Below are positions 46,033-55,016 of a DNA stretch of 64,000 bases, piece by piece. The notes beneath the pieces were generated by a model. The model was not told where the DNA came from, did no database searches, and was given only the letters and a program-made list of their open reading frames with translations. Made by a program: the position numbers and the translations under genes. Numbering within the stretch: the first letter of the stretch is position 1; every line of letters begins with the position of its first letter. Source of the DNA: Silvimonas iriomotensis (GTDB taxonomy: Bacteria; Pseudomonadota; Gammaproteobacteria; Burkholderiales; Chitinibacteraceae); assembly GCF_014645535.1 (NCBI RefSeq), contig NZ_BMLX01000001.1, positions 427,169 to 491,168 of the forward strand. The letters run 5' to 3'.

Positions 46033-46050
46033 ATAGAACGAACGTTCTAT
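46033..46050 (+). promoter_or_regulatory. SOS-type operator upstream of imuA
   Basis: ATAGAAC-GAAC-GTTCTAT: perfect 7-bp arms with a 4-bp spacer (46033-46039, 46044-46050). The GAAC-N4-GTTC core is the LexA box type of Gram-positives and some other phyla rather than CTGT-N8-ACAG. It lies about 42 bp before imuA. A second inverted repeat, TCAAGTCC (46055-46062) / GGACTTGA (46078-46085), overlaps the leader. Confidence 0.65.
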
Positions 46051-46091
46051 ATGATCAAGTCCGTACTTTTGTTTTCTGGACTTGATTGATC

Positions 46092-46799
46092 ATGGACAAA
46101 GCCGCGCTTGCTTCGGTCTTGCAGCACCCGGCCATCTGGCAAGGGGACGGGCGTATGGCAAGCGCACCGGCCACCTTGCCCTCTGCCTTTGCGGCGCTGG
46201 ATGCCGAGCTGCCCGGCGGCGGCTGGCCTTTGGGTGGTGTCGCGGAACTCTTGCTGATCCATGGCGCGGGCAGTGGTGAGCTCCCCTTGCTGTGGCCGGC
46301 GCTGGGGCAGATTGCCCGGGCACGGGAGGTGGTGTTGATTGCGCCACCGCAAGTACCTTATGCCCCGGCCTGGTTGCAGGCGGGTATCGATCCGGGCCGC
46401 ACCTTGTGGTTGCAGCCGGCATCGGTGGCAGAGTCGCTCTGGGCCATGGAACAAGCCCTGCGTGAGCCGGCCTGTGGCGCAGTGCTGAGCTGGATACAAG
46501 GGTTTATTGATGACCGGGCTTGCCGCCGTTTGCAACTGGCGGCACGCAGCGGGCAGGGCTATGGCTTTTTGCTGCGGCCTGGACGCGGTCACAGCACACC
46601 TTCCCCGTTGCCATTGCGTTTGTCCGTGGCCACCACAGACGACGGCTGGCAAGTACAGATTCTGAAACGGCGCGGCTTGCCCCTGACGACGCCGGTCCGT
46701 TTGACGCGTCAGGAGGCCCGGCATGCTCTGGCTGGCTATCCATCTGCCGTTGCTGCCGCTGGAAATCTTTCCGCCACGGCACCACGGCTCACCCACTGA
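46092..46799 (+). CDS. imuA: SOS mutagenesis accessory protein ImuA
   Basis: 235 residues, MDKAALASVLQHPAIWQGDG with FAALDAELPGGGWPLGGVAE, the RecA/SulA-like start typical of ImuA, and PLPLRLSVATTDDGWQVQIL near the end. The motif order fits, while Walker A is degenerate, as usual. ImuA helps ImuB and DnaE2 in translesion synthesis. ATG 46092 is preferred; a TTG six bases upstream is also in frame. Overlaps imuB by 77 bp. Confidence 0.88.
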   Translation: MDKAALASVLQHPAIWQGDGRMASAPATLPSAFAALDAELPGGGWPLGGVAELLLIHGAGSGELPLLWPALGQIARAREVVLIAPPQVPYAPAWLQAGIDPGRTLWLQPASVAESLWAMEQALREPACGAVLSWIQGFIDDRACRRLQLAARSGQGYGFLLRPGRGHSTPSPLPLRLSVATTDDGWQVQILKRRGLPLTTPVRLTRQEARHALAGYPSAVAAAGNLSATAPRLTH

Positions 46800-48171
46800 A
46801 CCGGACCTGATCCGGCCACGCCTTGTGGTGATTGCCCAGGGCAGTGGCGAGCGCGTCATGCTGGCCGATGCCCTGGCCAGCGGGCTGGGTATCCGGCCGG
46901 GCATGAAGCTGTCTGCCGCATTTGCGCTGGCCAACGAGCTGGACATCTTTGTGCGCAAGCCAGAGGCAGAAACGCAGCAGATGAGCGTGCTGGCCGCCTG
47001 GGCTTTGCAATTCACGCCCACGGTGGTGATCGGCACCGCCAATACGCTGCTGCTGGATATCGGCGGCAGCCTGCGGTATTTCGGCGGCTTGCTGCGTCTG
47101 CGCGAGCTGGTCAGCCAGGGCCTGGCCGGCTTTGGTCTGACGGTCACCACCGGCGTTGCCCCCACGCCGCTGGCCGCAGGCTGGCGCGCGGCCTGCAACC
47201 GGCCGCGCGCCGTGCTGCAAGACAAAGACATCGGCTGGGCGCTGGCAGAGCTGCCACTGGCGGTGCTGCCCGTGCCTGATGCCACACTGGATGGTCTCTC
47301 TCAACTGGGCCTGAACACGCTGGCCGACGTCATGGCCTTGCCCCGTGCCGGTCTCAAGCGTCGCTTTGGCCAGGCGTTGCCCTTGTTGCTGGATCAAGCC
47401 ACTGGCGAGGCGGCCGACCCGCGCGAGCCTTATACGCCGCCAGACCGTTTTGAATACGCAGTGGATCTGGATTACCCGGTCGATCATCTGGACACCTTTG
47501 CCATGGTCGGACAATGGTTGTTCGATGCCCTGGAGACGTTTCTCTCTGGCCGGGGCCTGGGCGTGCAGGAAGTCACCCTGCGGCTCAAGCATGAAGATAT
47601 CGAACCGACTGCACTGGTGGTGCGCTTTGGTGTGCCCGGCCGGCGTGCCGCGCAGTTCATGTCGGTCTTGCAGGAACGGCTGGAACGGTACGAACTGGCC
47701 GCGCCCGCATTCACCGTGACACTGATTGCCGAGCAACTGCACCAGCTGGATGGCATGCCGTTGGGCTTGTTCGGGCATGAAGCGGGCGATGCCAATTTCC
47801 AGCTATTGCTGGCGCGGCTCTCGGCCCGGCTTGGGGAGGACGCGGTACGGGCGGTGGCCACGGTGGCAGATCACCGTCCTGAACTGGCCTGGCGCGTGGC
47901 CCGGCCCGGCGAGGCCAGCACGCCCTTGCCGGTGGGCGAACGGCCAGGCTGGCTGCTGGCCACACCCATGCGGCTCAGCGTGCGGGACGAGCGGCCCTGG
48001 TATGGCGAAACGCTGACGCCAGAAGGCTGGCCGGAACGCATTGAATCGGGCTGGTGGGATGAAAACCCCATCGCCCGTGATTACTACACCGCGCGCGGCA
48101 CCTCGGGCCGGCGGTACTGGATCTGGTACGACCATACGCAACATGACTGGTGGCTGCATGGCATCTTCTGA
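46723..48171 (+). CDS. imuB: Y-family polymerase homologue ImuB (catalytically degenerate)
   Basis: 482 residues, MLWLAIHLPLLPLEIFPPRH. The first catalytic Asp of Y-family polymerases (xDxD near the N-terminus) is replaced (AIHLPLLP), and the second region reads TLLLDIGGSLRYFGGLLRLR instead of SIDEAYLD, so it should not polymerise. The little-finger part and a long C-terminal tail remain. ImuB links DnaE2 to the beta clamp. AGGAGG stands before the ATG, and the stop overlaps dnaE2 by 14 bp. Confidence 0.92.
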   Translation: MLWLAIHLPLLPLEIFPPRHHGSPTEPDLIRPRLVVIAQGSGERVMLADALASGLGIRPGMKLSAAFALANELDIFVRKPEAETQQMSVLAAWALQFTPTVVIGTANTLLLDIGGSLRYFGGLLRLRELVSQGLAGFGLTVTTGVAPTPLAAGWRAACNRPRAVLQDKDIGWALAELPLAVLPVPDATLDGLSQLGLNTLADVMALPRAGLKRRFGQALPLLLDQATGEAADPREPYTPPDRFEYAVDLDYPVDHLDTFAMVGQWLFDALETFLSGRGLGVQEVTLRLKHEDIEPTALVVRFGVPGRRAAQFMSVLQERLERYELAAPAFTVTLIAEQLHQLDGMPLGLFGHEAGDANFQLLLARLSARLGEDAVRAVATVADHRPELAWRVARPGEASTPLPVGERPGWLLATPMRLSVRDERPWYGETLTPEGWPERIESGWWDENPIARDYYTARGTSGRRYWIWYDHTQHDWWLHGIF

Positions 48172-51100
48172 GAGCACGGGCGCCTATAGCCTGACCACCT
48201 TGCCCGCGTATGCCGAGTTGCATTGTTTATCCAATTTCTCGTTCCAGCGCGGCGCCTCTCATGCCCAGGAGCTGGTCGAAAAAGCCCGGGAGCTGGGTTA
48301 CACCGCGCTGGCCATCACGGACGAGTGCTCGCTGGCCGGCATTGTGCGTGCCTGGCAAGCCATCAAAAGCATGAAGGGCGATCCGCTCAAGCTGATTGTG
48401 GGTGCCGAATTCACCCTGGACGACGGGCTGAAGCTGGTGCTGCTGGCGCCAGACCGGCACGCCTATGGCGATTTGTCCGCCCTGATTACGCTGGGCCGCC
48501 GGGCCGCCACCAAGGGCGAATACCGCCTGACCCGTGATGAAGTTGCCAACCACGCGCGGGGCCTGCTGGCTTTGTGGATTCCACCAGAGCAACCAGAGAT
48601 GCACGACGCCCAGTGGTTCCGGTCGGTGTTTGAAGATCGCGCCTGGATTGCCGTAGAACTACTGCAAGGCCCGGATGACGGGGGGCGTTTGCGGCAACTG
48701 CGCTGGTTATCCAGCCAGTCTGGTCTGCCCTGCGTCGCGGCGGGTGATGTCCATATGCACACGCGCTCACGCCGCGCCTTGCAAGATGTCATGACCGCAC
48801 TGCGGCTGCACAAACCTGTGGCCGAATGCGGGCATGCGCTGTTTCCCAATGGCGAACGCCATTTGCGGCCGCGCCATCGGCTGGGGCTGTTGTACCCGCC
48901 GGAATTGCTGGCAGAAACCCTGCGTGTGGCCGAGCGCTGCACGTTTGATCTGGGCGAGTTGCGTTATGAATATCCGGATGAACTGGTGCCGGAAGGCAAG
49001 AGCGCGGCAGAGCACCTGGCAGCGCTGACCGCTGCCGGCCTGCTGGAGCGTTACCCGGGCGGTGTGCCAGAGAAAGTGCAAAAGCAGGTAGAGCACGAAC
49101 TGGACATCATCCGGATCAAACAATACGAGCCGTATTTCCTCACCGTGCATGACATTGTCCAGTTTGCCCGCAACAAGGGCATCTTGTGCCAGGGACGGGG
49201 CTCTGCCGCCAATTCTGCGGTGTGCTATGTGCTGGGCATTACGGCGGTCGATCCGGCGCTGGGTAATTCCTTGTTCGAGCGGTTTATTTCGATTGAACGC
49301 GATGAGCCGCCTGATATTGACGTGGATTTCGAACACGACCGGCGCGAAGAAGTCATCCAGTACCTGTACACCCGATACAGCCGGGATCGTGCCGCGCTGG
49401 CTGCCACCGTCATCACGTATCGCCCCAAATCCACCTTGCGCGATCTGGGCCGCGCGCTGGGGCTGGCCACCGATCAGCTCGACCGTCTCTCCCGCAATCT
49501 GTCCTGGTGGGACCAGCGCGAAGAACTGCCGCTGCGGCTGGTCGAAGCTGGCCTGGACCCGGCGAATCTGTCTGTGCAGCTGATGCTCAAGCTCACCGAT
49601 ATCCTTCTGGGTTTTCCCCGGCATTTATCCCAGCACGTGGGCGGATTTGTGATCACCCGCGGGCCCGTCAACCGCCTGGTGCCAGTAGAAAACGCCAGCA
49701 TGAAAGACCGTACCGTCATCCAGTGGGACAAGGATGATCTGGATGCCATGGGGCTGTTGAAGGTCGATGTACTGGCGCTGGGCATGCTCAGCGCGCTGCG
49801 GCGTTCCATGAATCTGGTCACCGCCTTGCGCGGCACCCCGCAACTGACGCTGGCCAACATGCCCAAGGAAGACCCGCTGGTGTACCAGATGATGAGCCGG
49901 GCCGACACCGTAGGCGTGTTCCAGATCGAGTCGCGCGCGCAGATGTCGATGCTGCCGCGCTTGAAGCCGAACAAGTTCTACGATCTGGTGATTGAAGTGG
50001 CGATTGTGCGGCCCGGCCCGATCCAGGGAGGCATGGTGCACCCGTATCTGAAACGCCGTAACGGGCAGGAAGCCATTGAACCCATGACGCCAGCCGTGGC
50101 CCAGGTCCTGGATCGCACCTGCGGCGTGCCCATTTTTCAGGAACAAGTCATGAAACTGGCGCAAGTGGCAGCCGGTTTTTCTGCGACGGAGGCGGATGGC
50201 TTGCGGCGCGCCATGGCGGCCTGGCGCCGCACGGGCAAGCTGGAAGTCTACAAACAGAAATTGATGGATGGCCTCAAAGACAATGGGTACTCCGAGGAAT
50301 TTGCCACCCGGTTATACAACCAGATCAAGGGGTTCTCAGAGTACGGTTTTCCGGAATCGCACGCCGCCAGCTTTGCCTTGCTGGTCTACGCCAGCGCCTG
50401 GCTCAAATACCATGAGCCCGCCGCCTTTCTGTGCAGCATGCTCAATTCATTGCCCATGGGCTTTTACAGCGCATCGCAACTGATTCAGGACGCCCAGCGC
50501 CACGGTATTGAAGTGCGGCCGGTGGATGTCCAGCACAGCGACTGGGATTGCACGCTGGAAGAGACGGACCGCCCGCAGCCCGTAGTACGGCTGGGCATGC
50601 GGCAGATCAAGGGCTTGAATGAAACGGCCGTGATAGATCTGGCCCGCCTGCGGCCGGCCGCCGGGTTTGAATCTGTCGCCCAGGTGCAAAAATTGTTGCG
50701 GCTTGATACCCGCGACATGACAGCGCTGACTGAAGGCGGGGCTTTTGAAACCCTGGCCGGGCATCGCCGGCAGGTCTGGTGGCAAGCGGCTGCCATTGAT
50801 ACCGAGCACGATCTGGCCTGGTCTGAAACCGACGGCTTGTTCCCGGACTTGCCGGCCGCAACGCTGGGGCAGGATATCTCTGCCGACTACCGCAGCCTGC
50901 GCTTGTCGCTGCGTGCGCATCCCTTGTCGCTGCTGCGGGAACGCCTGCGCCGGGAGAAACTGGTCAACGCGGCTGAACTGAAGTGCATGGCGCATGGCCG
51001 GCTGGTGAAAGTGTGCGGCATTGTGGTTGGCCGTCAGCGGCCAGGCACGGCCAATGGCGTGGTGTTTGTGACGCTGGAAGACGAGACCGGCAATGTCAAC

Positions 51101-51280
51101 GTGGTGGTCTGGCAGAAAGTTGGTGAAACCTTCCGCAAGGCCTTGCTGGGATCCCGGCTGATGGTGGTGTATGGCGAAGTGCAGCATGTAGACGGCGTGT
51201 TGCATGTCATCGCGCGGCGGCTGGAAGATAGAAGCGCACTGTTGGGCAACCTGTTCACGCGCAGCCGCGATTTCCATTAG
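48158..51280 (+). CDS. dnaE2: Error-prone DNA polymerase DnaE2 (ImuC)
   Basis: 1040 residues from ATG 48158. PHP domain at the N-terminus (YAELHCLSNFSFQRGASHAQ, ITDECSLAGIVRAW). Polymerase core with catalytic Asp pair in PPDIDVDFEHDRREEVIQYL, then GRGSAANSAVCYVLGITAVD and SHAASFALLVYASAWLKYHE. C-terminal OB-type fold (GIVVGRQRPGTANGVVFVTL). A C-family translesion polymerase induced in SOS and acting with ImuA/ImuB. Starts inside the end of imuB. Confidence 0.96.
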   Translation: MASSESTGAYSLTTLPAYAELHCLSNFSFQRGASHAQELVEKARELGYTALAITDECSLAGIVRAWQAIKSMKGDPLKLIVGAEFTLDDGLKLVLLAPDRHAYGDLSALITLGRRAATKGEYRLTRDEVANHARGLLALWIPPEQPEMHDAQWFRSVFEDRAWIAVELLQGPDDGGRLRQLRWLSSQSGLPCVAAGDVHMHTRSRRALQDVMTALRLHKPVAECGHALFPNGERHLRPRHRLGLLYPPELLAETLRVAERCTFDLGELRYEYPDELVPEGKSAAEHLAALTAAGLLERYPGGVPEKVQKQVEHELDIIRIKQYEPYFLTVHDIVQFARNKGILCQGRGSAANSAVCYVLGITAVDPALGNSLFERFISIERDEPPDIDVDFEHDRREEVIQYLYTRYSRDRAALAATVITYRPKSTLRDLGRALGLATDQLDRLSRNLSWWDQREELPLRLVEAGLDPANLSVQLMLKLTDILLGFPRHLSQHVGGFVITRGPVNRLVPVENASMKDRTVIQWDKDDLDAMGLLKVDVLALGMLSALRRSMNLVTALRGTPQLTLANMPKEDPLVYQMMSRADTVGVFQIESRAQMSMLPRLKPNKFYDLVIEVAIVRPGPIQGGMVHPYLKRRNGQEAIEPMTPAVAQVLDRTCGVPIFQEQVMKLAQVAAGFSATEADGLRRAMAAWRRTGKLEVYKQKLMDGLKDNGYSEEFATRLYNQIKGFSEYGFPESHAASFALLVYASAWLKYHEPAAFLCSMLNSLPMGFYSASQLIQDAQRHGIEVRPVDVQHSDWDCTLEETDRPQPVVRLGMRQIKGLNETAVIDLARLRPAAGFESVAQVQKLLRLDTRDMTALTEGGAFETLAGHRRQVWWQAAAIDTEHDLAWSETDGLFPDLPAATLGQDISADYRSLRLSLRAHPLSLLRERLRREKLVNAAELKCMAHGRLVKVCGIVVGRQRPGTANGVVFVTLEDETGNVNVVVWQKVGETFRKALLGSRLMVVYGEVQHVDGVLHVIARRLEDRSALLGNLFTRSRDFH

Positions 51281-51326
51281 CACTGCACCCAGGTCTTGCC
51301 TGGCACAAACCCGTCCACACAATCTG

Positions 51327-51389
51327 CACACCTCACACCTCACACCTCACACCTCACACCTCACACCTCACACCTCACACCTCACACCT
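51327..51389. repeat. Nine-copy tandem heptamer (CACACCT)n
   Basis: Nine perfect copies of CACACCT in the 212-bp gap between dnaE2 and upp, about 100 bp before the upp start. Slippage could vary its copy number between strains. Confidence 0.92.
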
Positions 51390-51492
51390 TATTCATTCCG
51401 CATATCGCATATGCTCACTTTTGCTAATGGCAAGGATGCAAACAGCAAGTAAAATGCGCGCATCATTTGTTATTTGTTAGCCGGAGCACGCC

Positions 51493-52128
51493 ATGCAACT
51501 CACCGTCGTTGACCACCCGCTGGTGCAACACAAACTCGCCCTCTTGCGTGCGGAGGACACGAGTACCAACAAATTCCGGCTGTTGACCGAAGAACTGGCC
51601 CGTTTGCTGGCTTATGAAGCCACCCGCGATCTGGAACTGGAACCCAAGACCATCCAGGGCTGGTGCGGCCCGATTGAAGTCAAGCAGATCAAAGGCAAGA
51701 AACTGACCGTGGTGCCCATTTTGCGTGCCGGTATCGGCATGCTCAACGGCGTGCTTGATCTGGTGCCTTCGGCCAAGATCAGCGTGGTCGGTCTGGCCCG
51801 CAATGAAGAAACGCTGCAACCAGAGCCGTATTTCGAGAAATTTGTTGGCGATCTGCATGATCGCCTCGCCATCATCATTGATCCGATGCTGGCAACTGGT
51901 GGCTCGCTGGTCGCCACCATCGAGATGCTCAAGCGCAAGGGTTGCAAAGACATCAAGGCCGTCGTCATGGTGGCCGCGCCTGAAGGCGTGAAGCTGGTGA
52001 ACGAGGCGCATCCGGACGTACAGATTTATGCTGCGGCGCTCGATAGCCACCTCAACGAGCATGGCTATATCATCCCGGGGCTGGGCGATGCCGGGGACAA
52101 GATTTTCGGTACTGTGAACAAGCCGTAA
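51493..52128 (+). CDS. upp: Uracil phosphoribosyltransferase
   Basis: 211 residues, [24 protein letters not shown]-binding motif [12 protein letters not shown], uracil-site segment [17 protein letters not shown] near the end. Converts uracil and PRPP to UMP. CCGGAGC precedes the ATG. Followed by uraA after a weak terminator, so both act in uracil salvage. Confidence 0.97.
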   Translation: MQLTVVDHPLVQHKLALLRAEDTSTNKFRLLTEELARLLAYEATRDLELEPKTIQGWCGPIEVKQIKGKKLTVVPILRAGIGMLNGVLDLVPSAKISVVGLARNEETLQPEPYFEKFVGDLHDRLAIIIDPMLATGGSLVATIEMLKRKGCKDIKAVVMVAAPEGVKLVNEAHPDVQIYAAALDSHLNEHGYIIPGLGDAGDKIFGTVNKP

Positions 52129-52153
52129 GGCAGCCAGTGAGAGAGATGACAAG

Positions 52154-52180
52154 GCCGGGAGATATCCCGGCATTGTTTTG
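52154..52180 (+). terminator. Partial terminator between upp and uraA
   Basis: GCCGGGA / TCCCGGC with loop GATA, then ATTGTTTTG. The broken T-run suggests partial read-through, lowering uraA relative to upp. Confidence 0.6.
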
Positions 52181-52249
52181 TACGGGGCCGCTATCCGTGG
52201 CCACCGTTTCGGGAAACCCCAAAATCAATTAAATCAGGAAGGGGATTAC

Positions 52250-53491
52250 ATGTTTTCAGGGATCAAGCAATTCATATCAGGCGCGCAGATTCTGTTCGTC
52301 GCCTTTGGCGCGCTGGTGCTGGTACCGCTGCTCACCGGCCTGAACCCGGCCATGGCGCTGCTGGGTGCCGGCGTGGGCACCTTGATGTTCCAGTTGCTGA
52401 CGGGCCGCCAGGTACCGATTTTTCTGGGCTCGTCGTTCTCGTTCATTGGCCCGATCATTTTTGCCATGCAAACCTGGGGCCAGGGCGCTACGCAGTTCGG
52501 CCTCTTTTTTGCCGGTTTCATGTATTTCGTCATTGCTGCCGTTGTGAAATGGCGCGGCATGTCGCTGATTGAGCGCCTGTTGCCGCCGGTCGTGATCGGC
52601 CCGGTGATCATGGTGATCGGTCTGTCGGTGGCCGTGGCCGCGTCGGGCATGGCCATGGGGCAGGGCGGTGGCAAGCAACTGGTTGAATACGGCCCGTCCA
52701 TTTTCCTCGCTGCTGTGTCGCTGGCGACCACCATTGTCGTGGCCGTGTTTGCCGGTGGCATGCTGCGCCTCGTGCCGATTCTCTCTGGCGTGATCGTGGG
52801 CTATATCGTCGCCGCGTTCATGGGCGAAGTGAACTTTGCCGGCGTGATCGCTGCGCCGTGGTTTGCCGCACCGCACTTTGTACACCCGGAAGTGAACTGG
52901 GCTGCCGCCGTGTTCATGCTGCCGGTGGCCATTGCCCCGACCATTGAACACATTGGCGCCGTCATGGCCGTGGGCAAGGTAACGGGCAAGGACTACACCG
53001 CCAAGCCTGGCTTGCACCGCACGCTGACTGGCGACGGTCTGGGCGTTTGTTTTGCCGGCCTGATCGGCGGCCCGCCCATTACCACGTACTCTGAAGTGAC
53101 CGGCGCGCTGATGATTACCCGCAACTTCAACCCGGTGATCATGACCTGGGCGGCTGTGCTGGCCATCATCCTGGCCTTCTTTGGCAAGTTCAATGCCATC
53201 CTGCAGTCGATTCCGCTGCCAGTCATGGGCGGCATCATGGTGCTGCTGTTCGGCACCATCGCCAGCATTGGCCTGAAGACGCTGATCGATGCCAAGGTAG
53301 ACCTGATGTCTCCGCGCAATCTGGTGATTGTGGCGGTGATCCTGACCTGCGGGATTGGTGGCCTGACGCTGAAACTGGGCGCGCTGAATCTGGCGGGCGT
53401 GGGGTTGGTGAGTATTCTGGCGATTATCCTGAATCTGATTCTGCCGCAGGATAAGCAGAAGGATGGGATTGTTGAGGGGCAGGATGTTTGA
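52250..53491 (+). CDS. uraA: Uracil permease (NCS2 family)
   Basis: 413 residues from ATG 52250 (GGAAGGGG upstream), about 14 hydrophobic segments. Contains FQLLTGRQVPIFLGSSFSFI, ATVEH-type motif IAPTIEHIGAVMAVGKVTGK, and GGPPITTYSEVTGALMITRN, all characteristic of uracil/xanthine NCS2 transporters. Proton-linked uracil uptake in the inner membrane; works with Upp. Confidence 0.93.
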   Translation: MFSGIKQFISGAQILFVAFGALVLVPLLTGLNPAMALLGAGVGTLMFQLLTGRQVPIFLGSSFSFIGPIIFAMQTWGQGATQFGLFFAGFMYFVIAAVVKWRGMSLIERLLPPVVIGPVIMVIGLSVAVAASGMAMGQGGGKQLVEYGPSIFLAAVSLATTIVVAVFAGGMLRLVPILSGVIVGYIVAAFMGEVNFAGVIAAPWFAAPHFVHPEVNWAAAVFMLPVAIAPTIEHIGAVMAVGKVTGKDYTAKPGLHRTLTGDGLGVCFAGLIGGPPITTYSEVTGALMITRNFNPVIMTWAAVLAIILAFFGKFNAILQSIPLPVMGGIMVLLFGTIASIGLKTLIDAKVDLMSPRNLVIVAVILTCGIGGLTLKLGALNLAGVGLVSILAIILNLILPQDKQKDGIVEGQDV

Positions 53492-53720
53492 GGCAGTACT
53501 TAGGTCGTGGTTGGTTGGAACAGGGAGCCTGGCTTGATTGCCGGGCTTTTTGTTTTTTGGGGTGGGGGTGGTGCGGGCAGGGGGGAGTGGGTTGTTTGTC
53601 TACTTTGTTGTTCTGGCGGGGGCTGGAATCCGGTCTGGTGTCTGGCTTTCTGTTGGGGCCAGAGCGGGTGAGTAGGGTGGATTCGGAGCGGGAGCGACAA
53701 TCCACCATTGCGGCGTGTGT
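53492..53720. other. GT-rich intergenic sequence after uraA
   Basis: No credible ORF. Contains GGTGGATT ... AATCCACC inverted arms (near 53657-53706); GACAATCCACC also occurs just before the third copy of the structured element (near 58890), so the element may extend upstream here. Confidence 0.5.
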
Positions 53721-54012
53721 GTTAGCGCCTGACGGCGCGGGTGTTTTGATACCGGCGGTGGCCGGAGCACGTTACTTTTCTTTGCTTCGCCAAAGAAAAG
53801 TAACCAAAAGAAAGGCGACCCCTGCGACGGCGCCCACTACGTGGGTTTCCTGTGCTTCTCGCGAAGTCCGGCTGGCTGCGGGAACTCGCTTCGCTCAAAC
53901 ACCCCTCCGCCGAAACCCCGGACTTCGCTGCGATGCTCGGCGCAGTCAAGGGGGCTAAGGTCAAAAGCAGCCACAACTGCAACCGCAACCGCAACCGCAA
54001 CCGCAACCCCAA
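53721..54012 (+). repeat. Dispersed structured element, copy 2
   Basis: 230 bp downstream of uraA and in its direction. In order: GCGCC/GGCGC hairpin; 14-bp perfect hairpin GTTACTTTTCTTTG / CAAAGAAAAGTAAC (53771-53784 with 53791-53804); CCCAC-TAC-GTGGG (53833-53845); 11-bp pair GCGAAGTCCGG / CCGGACTTCGC (53861-53871 with 53918-53928); CTGCG...CGCAG; tail of CAACCG hexamers. Stems pair as in copy 1 but with different bases. Confidence 0.88.
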
Positions 54013-54020
54013 ATCCCGCA

Positions 54021-54269
54021 AACCTGCCGTTCGCAAGAATGATCGGTTTACCTCACCACTTCGTCATTCCGGCGAAGGCCGGAATCCAGTTGCAATGCTT
54101 GAAGTGGTAGAGGCGCGTCATAAGCACTCCCAACCCCACAAACCACTATTCGCAAGAATGACTAGCGTGCCCCACCCCGTCGTCATTCCAGATCTCGGTG
54201 GCCCTCTTGGCCGGAGTCCGGCTGCAATGCTGGAAGTGGCAACGGCACGTCAAAAGCACCCCCAACCCC
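54021..54269. repeat. Imperfect 120-bp tandem duplication with inverted GTCATTCC/GGAAT motif
   Basis: Two units (54021-54140 and about 54141-54269) share TTCGCAAGAATGA, CGTCATTCC..., GGAATCCAG or GGAGTCCGG, GCAATGCTKGAAGTGG and a CCCAACCCC end. A third partial start follows. The ATTCCGGCGAAGGCCGGAAT part resembles small dispersed repeats known from many proteobacteria. The stretch to 54380 holds no gene. Confidence 0.7.
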
Positions 54270-54384
54270 GCAAACCCGCTCCCGCCGTGTCCGGGGTCCA
54301 GACTAACGCCGATGTTTGCGCCCGGTTAAAAACTCTAGTCATCGTCATCAATTTGGCGTGCGTCTTAATATATCAACATATTGC

Positions 54385-54404
54385 AAATGAGAATGTTTAT
54401 CATT
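54385..54404 (+). promoter_or_regulatory. Fur box upstream of the iron uptake operon
   Basis: AAATGAGAATGTTTATCATT has the inverted AATGAGAAT / ATTATCATT-like pattern of Fur sites and lies about 83 bp before the first gene of a TonB-receptor operon. Iron-dependent repression is therefore expected. Confidence 0.75.
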
Positions 54405-54486
54405 AATATGTCGCCCAGATAAAACCACAATAGCGGGCGCTGAGATCCAGTGCGCGCACAGCCAACTGCAGGGTCGGTTCTCCATC

Positions 54487-54759
54487 ATGTTGATCGTTCT
54501 AGCCATTTTGCTCACCGCAGCGGGTGCGGCCACGGTGTATGTCACCGCGGGCAACCAGAGCATGCTGCCGCAACGCGCCGGTGCCACGGCGCGGCGGGCG
54601 GGGTGGGTCGTCATTCTGTTGTCTTTGTGCTTCTGGGTTGCAGAACTGGGCGCGGGGGCAGGGGTGTTCGGGGCGTTTGTGACGCTGATGCTGAGCTGGA
54701 TTGCGCTGCCGTGGCTGGCGTTGTTGCCGGTGTTCAAGACTGTGACGGGGGCTCGCTGA
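54487..54759 (+). CDS. DUF3325 small membrane protein
   Basis: 90 residues, MLIVLAILLTAAGAATVYVT, three hydrophobic segments with NQSMLPQRAGATARRAGWVV between the first two, as in DUF3325. Found in other bacteria in iron-uptake operons with PepSY and TonB-receptor genes. The stop shares one base with the next start (TGATG). Confidence 0.8.
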   Translation: MLIVLAILLTAAGAATVYVTAGNQSMLPQRAGATARRAGWVVILLSLCFWVAELGAGAGVFGAFVTLMLSWIALPWLALLPVFKTVTGAR

Positions 54760-55016
54760 TGTGGGCGCGTTTTTCGGCCGGGGCGGTGTTGGGGTTGCCT
54801 TTGGCGTTTCTGTCGACGGGCTTGATCAGTCACTTGTGGGTGGCGGGTTGGGATCAGGTCATCGTGCCGGTCTTGCTGCTGTTCATGCCGGTGTGGGTGG
54901 GCATCATGGCGGGTAGTGTCATGTTCCGTTCTGCCAGACGGGCATGGCTGGTCCTGGCGGGCCTCAATGTGCTGACTGTTCTGTTGCTGTGGGGGGCCCG
55001 CCATGCGTTGGCTTAA
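54759..55016 (+). CDS. Small membrane protein, probably DUF3649 family
   Basis: 85 residues, MWARFSAGAVLGLPLAFLST, three hydrophobic segments and RSARRAWLVLAGLNVLTVLL near the end. Translationally coupled to DUF3325 (TGATG) and overlapping the PepSY gene by 14 bp. The family is inferred from position and pattern; function is unknown but linked to iron uptake. The long frame back to 54450 belongs to another frame of DUF3325 and is not coding. Confidence 0.7.
   Translation: MWARFSAGAVLGLPLAFLSTGLISHLWVAGWDQVIVPVLLLFMPVWVGIMAGSVMFRSARRAWLVLAGLNVLTVLLLWGARHALA

Noticed and set aside
51327-51389. CRISPR array
   Set aside because: Repeats are seven bases with no spacers; it is a simple tandem repeat.
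53488-53958. 156-residue frame downstream of uraA
   Set aside because: Runs through GT-rich spacer and structured element copy 2, has no ribosome site and no family pattern; similar spurious frames appear in the other copies.
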